Shown here one piece after another: positions 1-5,898 of a stretch of 6,260 bases of DNA (its first letter is position 1; the number at the start of each line of letters is the position of its first letter). A program made the translations under genes and the position numbers. Under the pieces are notes generated by a model. It saw only the letters and a list, made by a program, of their open reading frames with translations, was not told where the DNA came from and made no database searches. Origin of the DNA: an uncultured Microbacteriaceae bacterium (GTDB lineage: Bacteria; Actinomycetota; Actinomycetes; Actinomycetales; Microbacteriaceae); NCBI GenBank assembly GCA_937896185.1, contig CALBMG010000080.1, forward strand, positions 1 to 6,260, in the 5' to 3' direction.

Positions 1-326
1 TTCTCGCGCGTGAGGTGGGCGGTACCGAGTTGCCGCGCATTGTGCAGTCGGTCGCCGATTCGGTGCGGGCCGAAGCCCGAATTCGCAACGAGGTGCGCAG
101 CAGGCAGTCATGGGTTCGCCATGCCGCACGCCTCGGTGTGGCGGCACCGTGGATAGTGCTGGCGATGATTGCATCTCGCCCCGAAACACGGGATGCGCTC
201 AGCAGCCCGACGGGCAGCGTCATCGTTGTCGCAGGTTTCGGCGCCACAGTTGTCGCATATTTCACCATGGCGGGAATCGCCCGAATACCCGAACAGAAAC
301 GCCGGTTGGCGGTGGTGGGGGAATGA
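1..326 (+). CDS. TadB-like type II secretion F-domain protein, C-terminal part (5' end outside window)
   Basis: This is the last 107 residues of an open frame that enters from the left edge (first whole codon at 3), ending in TGA at 324-326. The visible part has the end of a T2SF/GspF-type cytoplasmic domain, with a basic, Arg/Glu-rich helix (SVRAEARIRNEVRSRQSW, about visible residues 20-37). Two hydrophobic segments follow at about 44-57 and 71-91, then a short basic tail ending RIPEQKRR. This layout is that of TadB, the inner-membrane platform protein that works with the TadA ATPase in tight-adherence/Flp pilus assembly. The gene directly downstream is TadC-like and overlaps it, which supports the assignment more than this fragment alone. 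An internal GTG at 15 would open a shorter frame, but the frame is open to the edge and the domain is clearly already under way, so I treat it as truncated by the window. Confidence 0.8.
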   Translation, partial: LAREVGGTELPRIVQSVADSVRAEARIRNEVRSRQSWVRHAARLGVAAPWIVLAMIASRPETRDALSSPTGSVIVVAGFGATVVAYFTMAGIARIPEQKRRLAVVGE

Positions 327-994
327 TGGGCCTCGGGTGGGCGTTCGTGGTTTTCGCGGGCGGGCTGTTACTCGTGCCGCGTGGCAGCGGGGATGCGCGA
401 GTGCGGGCGATCGCGCGGCATGTCAGTGATGTCACTCACACTGTGACTGGCGTGGCGGCGGCAGGACGAGGTGGGCAATCCGTCGTGCCGTTGTTGGCGT
501 CCGTGCTGGGTCGTGCCCGGCATCTCATTCGGTCGGTGGTGCGACGCCGTCAGGTGAATTCGGCACGTGACGAACTTCCCGTCATGTTGGATTTCGCTGT
601 GCTGTGCCTCACTGCCGGTTTGGGGATAGTTGACACGCTGGCGCGGCTCGCGCGTGTCGGCGACGGTGTCATTGCGGGGGAGTGCCGTCGAATCGTCGCG
701 TCTCACGAATTGGGGATCGGTCTCAGTGAAGCTTTCGAGTTCAGTGTGCGACGTGTTCCCCACCACGGTTGGGAGCGCGTGCTGGCCGCAGTGCGTGACG
801 CGATCGAACGTGGAACACCGGTTGCTGCGGTTGTCGCGGCAATAGCAACCGAGGAACGAGAAGCGGCGGCACGGCGCCTCGTGGAATCGGGAAGCACGCG
901 CGAGGTTGCCATGATGGTTCCGCTGGTTTTTGTTATTTTGCCCGTCACTGTGATCTTTGCGGTGTACCCGGGGCTGAGTGCGCTGTCGCTGTAG
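323..994 (+). CDS. TadC-like type II secretion F-domain protein
   Basis: This gene encodes 223 residues. ATG at 323 overlaps the tadB-like stop as ATGA, which implies translational coupling; a second in-frame ATG at 326 is the alternative start. A G-rich stretch just upstream (GGTGGTGGGGG) can serve as ribosome binding site. The protein starts with a hydrophobic helix (about 4-18) and a basic linker. A T2SF domain follows from about residue 84: the helix DELPVMLDFAVLCLTAGLG (83-101), then a cytoplasmic stretch with ERGTPVAAVVAAIATEERE (162-180). A last membrane helix around 196-215 contains the PLVFVILP motif typical of TadC proteins. Family knowledge says TadB and TadC form the inner-membrane platform of the Flp pilus / Tad secretion machine. 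The size fits short actinobacterial TadC homologues. No pilin, TadE or TadF gene follows within the window. The function is inferred from family resemblance. Confidence 0.83.
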   Translation: MMGLGWAFVVFAGGLLLVPRGSGDARVRAIARHVSDVTHTVTGVAAAGRGGQSVVPLLASVLGRARHLIRSVVRRRQVNSARDELPVMLDFAVLCLTAGLGIVDTLARLARVGDGVIAGECRRIVASHELGIGLSEAFEFSVRRVPHHGWERVLAAVRDAIERGTPVAAVVAAIATEEREAAARRLVESGSTREVAMMVPLVFVILPVTVIFAVYPGLSALSL

Positions 995-1031
995 TTTGGT
1001 AAGGCCTGTATTCCTCAACGGAAGGGTCATC

Positions 1032-2231
1032 ATGTCCCAGAACCACTCGACGCTCGGTGCGGGCACGTCCTCAGAGACCCGACGGTGGCACGGTGTCATC
1101 ATCGGATCATTCATTGTGCAGGGTTTTGTCAGCGCGTCGATTCTCGTGCGGTTCCCGCAGGTGACCGAAATGCTGGGTATCACCACCGCCGAACTGGGTG
1201 TGTTGTTGTTTGTGGGCGCTGTCGGATCGCTTCTTGCGTTGAGTCTGATTGGTCGATTTATTTCGGCTCGAGGCACGAGGATTCCCGTGGTGTGGGGCAC
1301 ACTGATTCTGATTCTTGCCCTGATTGTCGAAGCCGTCTCGATTCAGTCGGGGTCGACTGTGGGTTATGGAATCGGATTATTTATTGCAGGATTTGCTGTC
1401 GGGGCGGCGGACGTGGGCATCAACGTGGACGGTGCCGAGATTGAATCGCGCCGCGGCCGTTCGACTCTGCCGCGCTTGCACGCCGCGTATTCGGTGGGCA
1501 CCTTGGTCGGCGCGGGCGTGGGAACCCTGTCGATGGTGGTGGGGTTTCCGCTGGTTGCACAGGTCACCGTCTTAGCGGCGTTGTCACTAGTTGTGCCGGT
1601 CCTCGGATTTCTCTGGGAGCCCGACGGAATCGGACGGGAAGTCGCGGCAACAGACGACAGTTCAGAAGCAGAATCCGGGCGGGGGTTGTCGTTCGTCTCT
1701 CCCTCACTGGTGTTCCTGGGCCTCGGAATTTTTGGAATGACTCTCGCCGAGGGCGCGTCAAATGACTGGTTGGCATTGACGTTCTCGCACAGTTTTGGAC
1801 AGTCGGACACGATTGCTGGCCTGTCCTATGTGGCTCTGTTGGTCACCATTTCAGCCGTACGGTTTTGGGGTGGAGCGTGGGCCGATCGGTTCGGTCGTGT
1901 TGCGACCCTGCGAGCGCTCGCGCTAATGGGGATCGCGGGGCTGCTCACAATTGCGCTCTCGGTCGATGTGCCTATCGCGTTTGTTGGTGTTGTGTTATGG
2001 GGCGCTGGTGTTGCGCTGGCCTTCCCGTTATTCATTTCTGCAGCGGGTGAGATGCCGAATCCCGCGCGTACCGTCGCATTTGTGACCACCTGTGGTTATG
2101 CGGCGTTTTTGGTGGGTCCTCCGCTGTTGGGGTTCGTGGGGCACGCCATTGGAATGTCGAACATGTTGTGGGTCATTACGGCGTTCCTCGCTGTGTCGTT
2201 TGTAACCGCGGGTGCCGCGCGACGCAGATAA
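1032..2231 (+). CDS. MFS transporter, YbjJ / fucose-permease-like
   Basis: This gene encodes 399 residues, ending in TAA. I chose ATG 1032 because GGAAGGG at 1020-1026 sits 5 nt upstream and the protein then begins with a short polar tail before helix 1. An in-frame GTG at 978 would add 18 residues and overlap tadC. About twelve hydrophobic segments are visible, in two halves split by an acidic, Ser/Glu-rich loop at about 197-220. Family marks include the loop 2-3 motif GRFISARGTRIP (74-85), the charged GAADVGINVDGAEIE stretch (124-138) and RLHAAYSVGTLVGAG (148-162). The second half has AEGASNDWLAL (239-249) and RFWGGAWADRFGRV (277-290). The last two resemble the EGxxxDW and RxxxGxxxDRxG signatures of YbjJ-like MFS proteins. 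It is probably a proton-coupled uptake or efflux carrier in the cytoplasmic membrane; the substrate cannot be told. It lies 37 bp after tadC and may be co-transcribed with it, but no functional link is evident. Confidence 0.88.
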   Translation: MSQNHSTLGAGTSSETRRWHGVIIGSFIVQGFVSASILVRFPQVTEMLGITTAELGVLLFVGAVGSLLALSLIGRFISARGTRIPVVWGTLILILALIVEAVSIQSGSTVGYGIGLFIAGFAVGAADVGINVDGAEIESRRGRSTLPRLHAAYSVGTLVGAGVGTLSMVVGFPLVAQVTVLAALSLVVPVLGFLWEPDGIGREVAATDDSSEAESGRGLSFVSPSLVFLGLGIFGMTLAEGASNDWLALTFSHSFGQSDTIAGLSYVALLVTISAVRFWGGAWADRFGRVATLRALALMGIAGLLTIALSVDVPIAFVGVVLWGAGVALAFPLFISAAGEMPNPARTVAFVTTCGYAAFLVGPPLLGFVGHAIGMSNMLWVITAFLAVSFVTAGAARRR

Positions 2232-2260
2232 TCAGGTGAGTGTTGCGGTTTTGGCCCATG

Positions 2261-2289
2261 TTGCAATATCTCGGTAATAAAAATATGCT
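2261..2289 (+). promoter_or_regulatory. Sigma70-type promoter for the InlB-repeat gene
   Basis: TTGCAA (2261-2266) and TATGCT (2284-2289) are separated by exactly 17 bp in an AT-rich stretch that stands out from its GC-rich surroundings. Transcription would start around 2296, giving a leader of about 50 nt before the GTG at 2345. The promoter suggests that the InlB-repeat gene is transcribed independently of the MFS gene. No start site data are available, so this rests on consensus match and position only. Confidence 0.55.
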
Positions 2290-2344
2290 CAAGGTATTAA
2301 CTCCCACGTTCTCGATTGAGACCGTGACACAGTGAGGCACCTTC

Positions 2345-3013
2345 GTGAGCACCCCCGGCAACCCCCGAGTAGTACCCGAGTACACCATTACTCGGCACAG
2401 CGACTCGATGTCGTTCACGGTGTCGGGTGAAGCCGGTTCCACATTCCGGGTGAACAATTCCGAGGCCGACGAGGTAAAAATTTACCTCTTCGAACACAAC
2501 CTTGATTTTGTTGATGGTGCCAACAGCTCGGTTAATTCCGGTTTCATTTCGATTGGCGCATACGGCTTCGCCGTGTGTCGCCTCTTGGTCAACGGTTCGG
2601 CGCCGGTTGTATCTCGCTCGGGCAGACTTCCGCTGACCGGTGCGATTCGCACCATCGTGGCTCCGCAAACGAGCACTGTATTTTTCCACCCCAACGGAGG
2701 CGCGGGGGACATGCCCGCACAGACGGCACACGCTGATGCCATTCTTGACGCTAACGGCTACAGCCGACCCGGATTTGTGTTTACGGGGTGGAATACCCGC
2801 GCCGATGGCTCGGGTCAACGGTTTGGCAACCGCGCTCAATTCCCGTTTAACGCGGACTCGTTCCTGTATGCCCAATGGCGCGCGCAGCCCCAGAACGGCG
2901 ACGAATGGCTCGTTGATGCCATCGAGCCCAGCCCCAACGAGACCATCGCCAAGTTCCGGTACGTGGCGCAATCGGGTTTGAGCGCGATTCGCCGAGGCCT
3001 GACGGGTCAGTAG
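2345..3013 (+). CDS. InlB B-repeat (Listeria-Bacteroides repeat) protein without signal peptide
   Basis: This gene encodes 222 residues from GTG 2345, with GTGAGG (2332-2337) 7 nt upstream; an in-frame TGA at 2333-2335 rules out a longer form. Residues about 111-178 match the InlB B-repeat / Flg_new pattern. The marks are FFHPNGGAGDMPAQT, then NGYSRPGFVFTGWNTRADGSG (138-158), then a closing LYAQW (174-178). This small beta fold is normally found in strings in secreted or surface proteins, often as a spacer or adhesive module. Here there is only one copy. It follows about 110 residues of unrecognised, probably beta-rich sequence and precedes a 44-residue tail with a basic end (KFRYVAQSGLSAIRRGL). 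There is no signal peptide, membrane helix, LPXTG or other anchor, so the product looks cytoplasmic or is exported by an unknown route. Repeat identity is secure; function is unknown. Confidence 0.85.
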   Translation: MSTPGNPRVVPEYTITRHSDSMSFTVSGEAGSTFRVNNSEADEVKIYLFEHNLDFVDGANSSVNSGFISIGAYGFAVCRLLVNGSAPVVSRSGRLPLTGAIRTIVAPQTSTVFFHPNGGAGDMPAQTAHADAILDANGYSRPGFVFTGWNTRADGSGQRFGNRAQFPFNADSFLYAQWRAQPQNGDEWLVDAIEPSPNETIAKFRYVAQSGLSAIRRGLTGQ

Positions 3014-3037
3014 CTCGCGCCGCTTAGGCCAGTGCTA

Positions 3038-3049
3038 CAGAATGGTGTG
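3038..3049 (+). promoter_or_regulatory. Possible -10 element for a leaderless start of the small membrane gene
   Basis: CAGAAT (3038-3043) lies 6 nt upstream of the ATG at 3050, and no convincing Shine-Dalgarno sequence lies in between. This spacing is what leaderless actinobacterial transcripts show, where the first transcribed base is the A of ATG. No good -35 is visible. Weak evidence. Confidence 0.3.
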
Positions 3050-3421
3050 ATGACTCAACGCCGTTTGCTCGCCGCCTCGATTCTGCAGGGTATCGCGGTC
3101 GTCATTTCCCTTTTTGGATTGTTTGATCCGTTGGAGGGTGGGGTTGCACTTCTGGCCGTCGGTGCAATTCTGGGTGCCGTATGGTGGCTGAGTCGCATCA
3201 CGATTCCGCGATGGTACTGGGGTTTGTTGGTTGGTTCTGTCGCTTTGGCTGTCCTCATCATCCTCGTGATTGGGCTTGCCGGTTCCGAGGCCCAGCAGTC
3301 CGGGTCCGCTGTGCACACGCAGATCCGCGTCGCCGTGTGGTTTTATCGGGCGGCAGTCTTTGGTGTTGTTGCGGGTGCCACAAATTACCTGGGCCGAGTC
3401 ATCGCCGCGTACCGGGATTAA
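3050..3421 (+). CDS. Small four-helix integral membrane protein, unknown function
   Basis: This gene encodes 123 residues, ending in TAA. Four hydrophobic segments are visible at about 8-25, 30-49, 57-78 and 95-115. Basic residues sit at the start (TQRR), between helices 2 and 3 (RITIPR) and at the end (GRVIAAYRD). I do not recognise a family. I chose ATG 3050; an in-frame GTG at 3032 would add six residues (MLQNGV) and has no better ribosome site. The gene ends only 3 bp before the LysE-family gene, so the two are very probably transcribed and translated together. The product may be an accessory or partner of that exporter, but this is inference from spacing alone. It is short of catalytic-looking polar residues in the membrane, which argues against an enzyme. 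Confidence 0.78.
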   Translation: MTQRRLLAASILQGIAVVISLFGLFDPLEGGVALLAVGAILGAVWWLSRITIPRWYWGLLVGSVALAVLIILVIGLAGSEAQQSGSAVHTQIRVAVWFYRAAVFGVVAGATNYLGRVIAAYRD

Positions 3422-3424
3422 TCC

Positions 3425-4042
3425 GTGAACGAGGCCGCTGCCATTGCCGCCATCGCTGTGGCCATCACACTGGGAATCATTAGTCCCGGCCCCAGTGTGC
3501 TGATGGTCGCGTCGACCAGTGTCTCGCGTGGTCGTTCGGCGGGTTTGTGGGCTGCGTTGGGTATGGGGTTTGGTGGTTCGGTTTTTGCTGCCAGCGCTCT
3601 GGTGGGTCTGTATGCGGTGTTGGCCGCAGTGCCGTGGTTATTCGCTGCCCTCAAGGTCGCCGGCGGTCTTTACCTTGCCTATATCGGTTTCCGCATGTGG
3701 CGGGGTGCGCGCAGCCCGATGACGTTCGAGCTGGGTAGTGCCTCGGACCGTCGCCCGATGTGGCAGGCAATCACGACACAAATTAGTAACCCCAAGGCGG
3801 CCATCATTTATGGCGGAGTCTTTTCCGCCCTGATGCCCGAGAGTCCCAGCCTGTGGTTCTATGTCGTCATTCCGCCACTGCTGTTTTCGCTTGAGGTGCT
3901 GTGGTACGCGGTTGTCGCACTGGTGTTTTCGAGCTCGGGCCCTCGGGCTGCCTATGCCCGCGCAAAGGCGGCAATCGACCGTGTCGCATCCGTGGTCATG
4001 GCGGGCCTGGGTCTGCGCCTGGTGGTCAGCGCCTGGGAATAG
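3425..4042 (+). CDS. LysE/RhtB-family amino acid exporter
   Basis: This gene encodes 205 residues from GTG 3425, ending in TAG, the usual length of this family. A weak ribosome site (GGGA at 3414-3417) lies inside the end of the preceding gene. The family hallmarks are the N-terminal GIISPGPSVLMV (17-28), corresponding to the conserved PGP motif of helix 1, and the KVAGGLYLAYIGFRMWRG stretch (77-94). TTQISNPKAAIIYGGVF (117-133) matches the conserved N-P-K region. Five to six membrane helices are expected. Members export amino acids or related small molecules (lysine, homoserine, threonine, cysteine, leucine) from the cytoplasm in exchange with protons. The substrate cannot be read from the sequence. 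No LysG/ArgP-type regulator gene is adjacent in the window, unlike classical lysE loci; the immediate partner is the small membrane protein upstream. Confidence 0.9.
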   Translation: MNEAAAIAAIAVAITLGIISPGPSVLMVASTSVSRGRSAGLWAALGMGFGGSVFAASALVGLYAVLAAVPWLFAALKVAGGLYLAYIGFRMWRGARSPMTFELGSASDRRPMWQAITTQISNPKAAIIYGGVFSALMPESPSLWFYVVIPPLLFSLEVLWYAVVALVFSSSGPRAAYARAKAAIDRVASVVMAGLGLRLVVSAWE

Positions 4043-4044
4043 AA

Positions 4045-4074
4045 ACAGGGCCCCACGTTTCCGTGGAGCCCTGT
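4045..4074 (-). terminator. Bidirectional hairpin terminator between convergent genes
   Basis: The arms ACAGGGCCCCACG (4045-4057) and CGTGGAGCCCTGT (4062-4074) form a 13-bp stem with a 4-nt loop. The single odd pair is C-A in the plus-strand RNA but becomes G-U in the minus-strand RNA, where the loop reads GAAA. On the minus strand a short U-rich run (UUUCUAUUCC) follows. It therefore looks primarily like the terminator of the permease (stop at 4086-4088), while also lying 2 bp after the LysE-family stop. Confidence 0.8.
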
Positions 4075-4085
4075 CGCCGTTGTGG

Positions 4086-5588
4086 TTACTTGCTGGAGTG
4101 CAGCGCGCGGATCTTGGCGGCTACCTCGATTGCGTCGCCCTGGGGCGATCCCGACTTCTTGTCGGGGCGTGCAATCACGAAGTACAGTGCGCCGAGGACG
4201 AGTACTGCGCCCAGACCGATGTGTACGACGTAGTCGGTGGCGAAGTCACCACTGGCGCCGGGCAGGGTCAGGTTGTAGATGGCCCAGATGCCGTATGCCA
4301 GTGCGGCAACGTTGACCACGATGCCCCAGCCGCCGAGGCTGAAGGGGCCCGCGGGCTTCCAGCCCTTGACGCGCTGACGCAGCGATGCGAGAACTACAGA
4401 CTGGAACGCGATGTAGATGCCGAGTACGGCGAACATCGTGATCGGCAGCAGGGTTGCAGGGTTCACATAGATGACACCGCAGAGCACCATGGGGACAACG
4501 CTGGCGACGATGAGTGCGTTGGTGGGGACCTGCGAACGTGCCGAGATCTTGTTCAGCCATGCGCTTCCGGGCAGCATTTCGTCACGTGCGAACGAGTGCA
4601 AGAGGCGGCTTGCGGCGGCCTGGAGGCTGAGTACACACGAGATGAATGCCATCACGGCGACGATGAGGAACAGGCGCATGCCGGTCTCGCCGAAGAGTGC
4701 GGTAAGGATTGCGGCAATCGGGTCGGCTTCTTCGCCGGCGACGATTGCATCGAGGTTGGGTGCTGCGAGCACGTATCCGACATAGGACATGAGGGCCGAG
4801 ACGCCACCGACGAAAATGGTGAGGTACATGGCGCGGGGGACCTGGCGTGCTGCGTCCGAGACTTCTTCGGCAACGTCGCCGCAGGCCTCGAAGCCATAGA
4901 ACATGAAGAGACCGACGATGGATGCGCCGATGAACGCGGTCATGTAGTCCTCGCCGCCGTTCATGAATCCGTCGAAGAACACGCTGATGTCGTTCTTGCG
5001 CTGGAAGATCAGCAGGTACAGACCCAAGCCGACAACACCGATGAGCTCAGCGAACAGGCCGATGCGTGCGATTCGCGACAGCATCTTCGTGCCGCCGAGG
5101 TTCAGCAGCAGTGCGATGGTCAGAAGGCCGAGTGCGAGCAGCAGGGTGATTTCGGGGGTGACTTCGGTGATTCCCAGCACGTTGGCGAGGAAGATTGTGC
5201 CGTATTCGGCGACCGAGGTGATGGTCACGATCATGGCCCAGACATAAATCCATGCGGCGAACCATGCGGACTTTGCACCCCAGAGTCGGCGCATCCACGG
5301 ATAGATGCCTCCGGCGATGGGGTACTGGGATACGACTTCACCCATGACGAGGGCGACGAGCAGCTGTCCCGCTCCAACGATGAGGATCCAGAAGACCGAG
5401 CCGGGGCCGGCGGTTGCGAGCCCGAGGCCGAAGTACGCATAGATTGCGACGAGCGGCGAGAGGTAGGTGAAGCCCAGGGCGAGGTTTGCCCACAGGGACA
5501 TAGAACGGTGATACGTGTCGCCGTGTCCCAGAACACTGAGGTGTTCTGAGTCGCCGAGTCCAGCCTTGGCTGTTCCGTTGTCAGACAT
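4086..5588 (-). CDS. APC-superfamily amino acid permease (amino acid/choline transporter type)
   Basis: This gene encodes 500 residues, read on the minus strand from ATG at 5588-5586 to TAA at 4088-4086. GAAAGG (5599-5594 on the minus strand) lies 5 nt before the start. About twelve hydrophobic segments follow a polar N-terminus of about 32 residues. APC signatures are clear. SQYPIAGGIYPWMRRLWG (87-104) is the conserved helix-3 region. FMFYGFEACGDVAEEVSDA (228-246), continuing to QVPRAM, is the GFE...EE...PRA motif. SRLLHSFARDEMLPGSAWL (327-345) matches the SR..FARDG.LP loop. Length and motifs fit the amino acid/choline transporter group (GABA, choline, ethanolamine and related substrates), which work as proton- or sodium-coupled importers. 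The substrate is not determinable. It is divergent from a cytochrome P450, so it might import that pathway's substrate. The mRNA leader can form alternative structures, described separately. Confidence 0.92.
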   Translation of the reverse strand: MSDNGTAKAGLGDSEHLSVLGHGDTYHRSMSLWANLALGFTYLSPLVAIYAYFGLGLATAGPGSVFWILIVGAGQLLVALVMGEVVSQYPIAGGIYPWMRRLWGAKSAWFAAWIYVWAMIVTITSVAEYGTIFLANVLGITEVTPEITLLLALGLLTIALLLNLGGTKMLSRIARIGLFAELIGVVGLGLYLLIFQRKNDISVFFDGFMNGGEDYMTAFIGASIVGLFMFYGFEACGDVAEEVSDAARQVPRAMYLTIFVGGVSALMSYVGYVLAAPNLDAIVAGEEADPIAAILTALFGETGMRLFLIVAVMAFISCVLSLQAAASRLLHSFARDEMLPGSAWLNKISARSQVPTNALIVASVVPMVLCGVIYVNPATLLPITMFAVLGIYIAFQSVVLASLRQRVKGWKPAGPFSLGGWGIVVNVAALAYGIWAIYNLTLPGASGDFATDYVVHIGLGAVLVLGALYFVIARPDKKSGSPQGDAIEVAAKIRALHSSK

Positions 5589-5593
5589 TGTGA

Positions 5594-5599
5594 CCTTTC
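5594..5599 (-). promoter_or_regulatory. Ribosome binding site of the permease
   Basis: GAAAGG on the minus strand, 5 nt before the ATG at 5588. It fixes the permease start and is the possible target of the leader pairing described for the upstream structured element. Confidence 0.65.
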
Positions 5600-5655
5600 A
5601 TTTGGGAATCCGAGAGATGCCCGCAGTCCGAAAAGGACTTTGGTCCTGCACCTCT
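5594..5655 (-). promoter_or_regulatory. Structured mRNA leader of the permease, possible cis-regulatory RNA
   Basis: In minus-strand RNA, AGAGGUGC (5655-5648) pairs with GCAUCUCU (5620-5613) over 8 bp. The one non-Watson-Crick pair is a G-U in the RNA but would be an A-C mismatch in plus-strand RNA, so the fold favours the permease transcript. The enclosed 27 nt can form either AGGAC/GUCCU (5647-5643 with 5638-5634) or AGUCC/GGACU (5639-5635 with 5629-5625); both use the same bases. The shared CCUUUU (5636-5631) is also complementary to the GAAAGG ribosome site (5599-5594) over 6 bp with one G-U. A switch controlling translation is possible. I do not recognise a known riboswitch class, and short stems like these can arise by chance. 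Confidence 0.35.
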
Positions 5656-5809
5656 TTGTGCTGTTGGAACAGTAGCGCGGTTTTTACCTCAGTGCTAGAG
5701 GATTTACGGAATTAATTCGTGTCGTGTTTTGCGGGTGTGTCGTGCGCCAGGGCGTAAACCTTGCATTTAAGCGGATTTTTAGGCACTGGGAAAAATAAAT
5801 CATTCAGTA

Positions 5810-5838
5810 TTGCAGTTTTTATGGAACATGTGTTAGAC
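5810..5838 (+). promoter_or_regulatory. Candidate promoter of the cytochrome P450 gene
   Basis: TTGCAG (5810-5815) and TTAGAC (5833-5838) are separated by 17 bp within an AT-rich stretch. Transcription would start near 5845, about 60 nt before the P450 ATG. The -35 match is good and the -10 match is moderate. An inverted repeat overlaps the -10. Confidence 0.4.
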
Positions 5839-5848
5839 ATACGTAACA
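5831..5848 (+). promoter_or_regulatory. Operator-like inverted repeat TGTTA-N8-TAACA
   Basis: TGTTA (5831-5835) and TAACA (5844-5848) are perfect inverted half-sites with an 8-bp spacer, over the candidate -10 and start point of the P450 gene. The 18-bp length suits a dimeric helix-turn-helix repressor such as those of the TetR or GntR families. No regulator gene is in the window to match it. Confidence 0.4.
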
Positions 5849-5891
5849 ACTTTCGAGGCCACCATCCCGGACTCGAACGGCATGACCGAAC

Positions 5892-5898
5892 GAAGAGG
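5892..5898 (+). promoter_or_regulatory. Ribosome binding site of the P450 gene
   Basis: GAAGAGG with 7 nt to the ATG at 5906. It decides between this start and an in-frame ATG at 5882, which lacks a comparable site. Confidence 0.7.

Noticed and set aside
978..1031. Longer MFS start at GTG 978
   Set aside because: It would overlap tadC by 17 bp and lacks a ribosome site as good as GGAAGGG before ATG 1032; the added residues do not look like a natural MFS N-terminus.
368..1300. 310-codon open frame on the minus strand across tadC and the MFS gene
   Set aside because: It spans the boundary of two recognised genes, has no ribosome site or family motifs, and is a GC-driven shadow frame.
2297..2971. 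224-codon open frame on the minus strand opposite the InlB-repeat gene
   Set aside because: The plus strand carries a promoter, ribosome site and a recognisable domain; the minus-strand product has no recognisable features.
3861..5549. 562-codon open frame on the plus strand opposite the permease
   Set aside because: Its product is low in hydrophobic order and very rich in Asp, Glu, Cys and His, as expected from the complement of a membrane protein gene. The minus strand has clear APC motifs, a ribosome site and a terminator.
5594..5655. Assignment of the leader to a known riboswitch (guanidine, glycine, ydaO, T-box)
   Set aside because: No conserved core of these classes could be recognised by eye, so no class name is given.
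5661..5672. LexA/SOS box
   Set aside because: The dyad is GTT-N2-AAC, the reverse orientation of the actinobacterial GAAC-N4-GTTC SOS box, so it does not fit.
5687..5701. CCTC-N7-GAGG as a terminator or leader hairpin
   Set aside because: A 4-bp stem with a 7-nt loop is too weak and common in GC-rich DNA to call.
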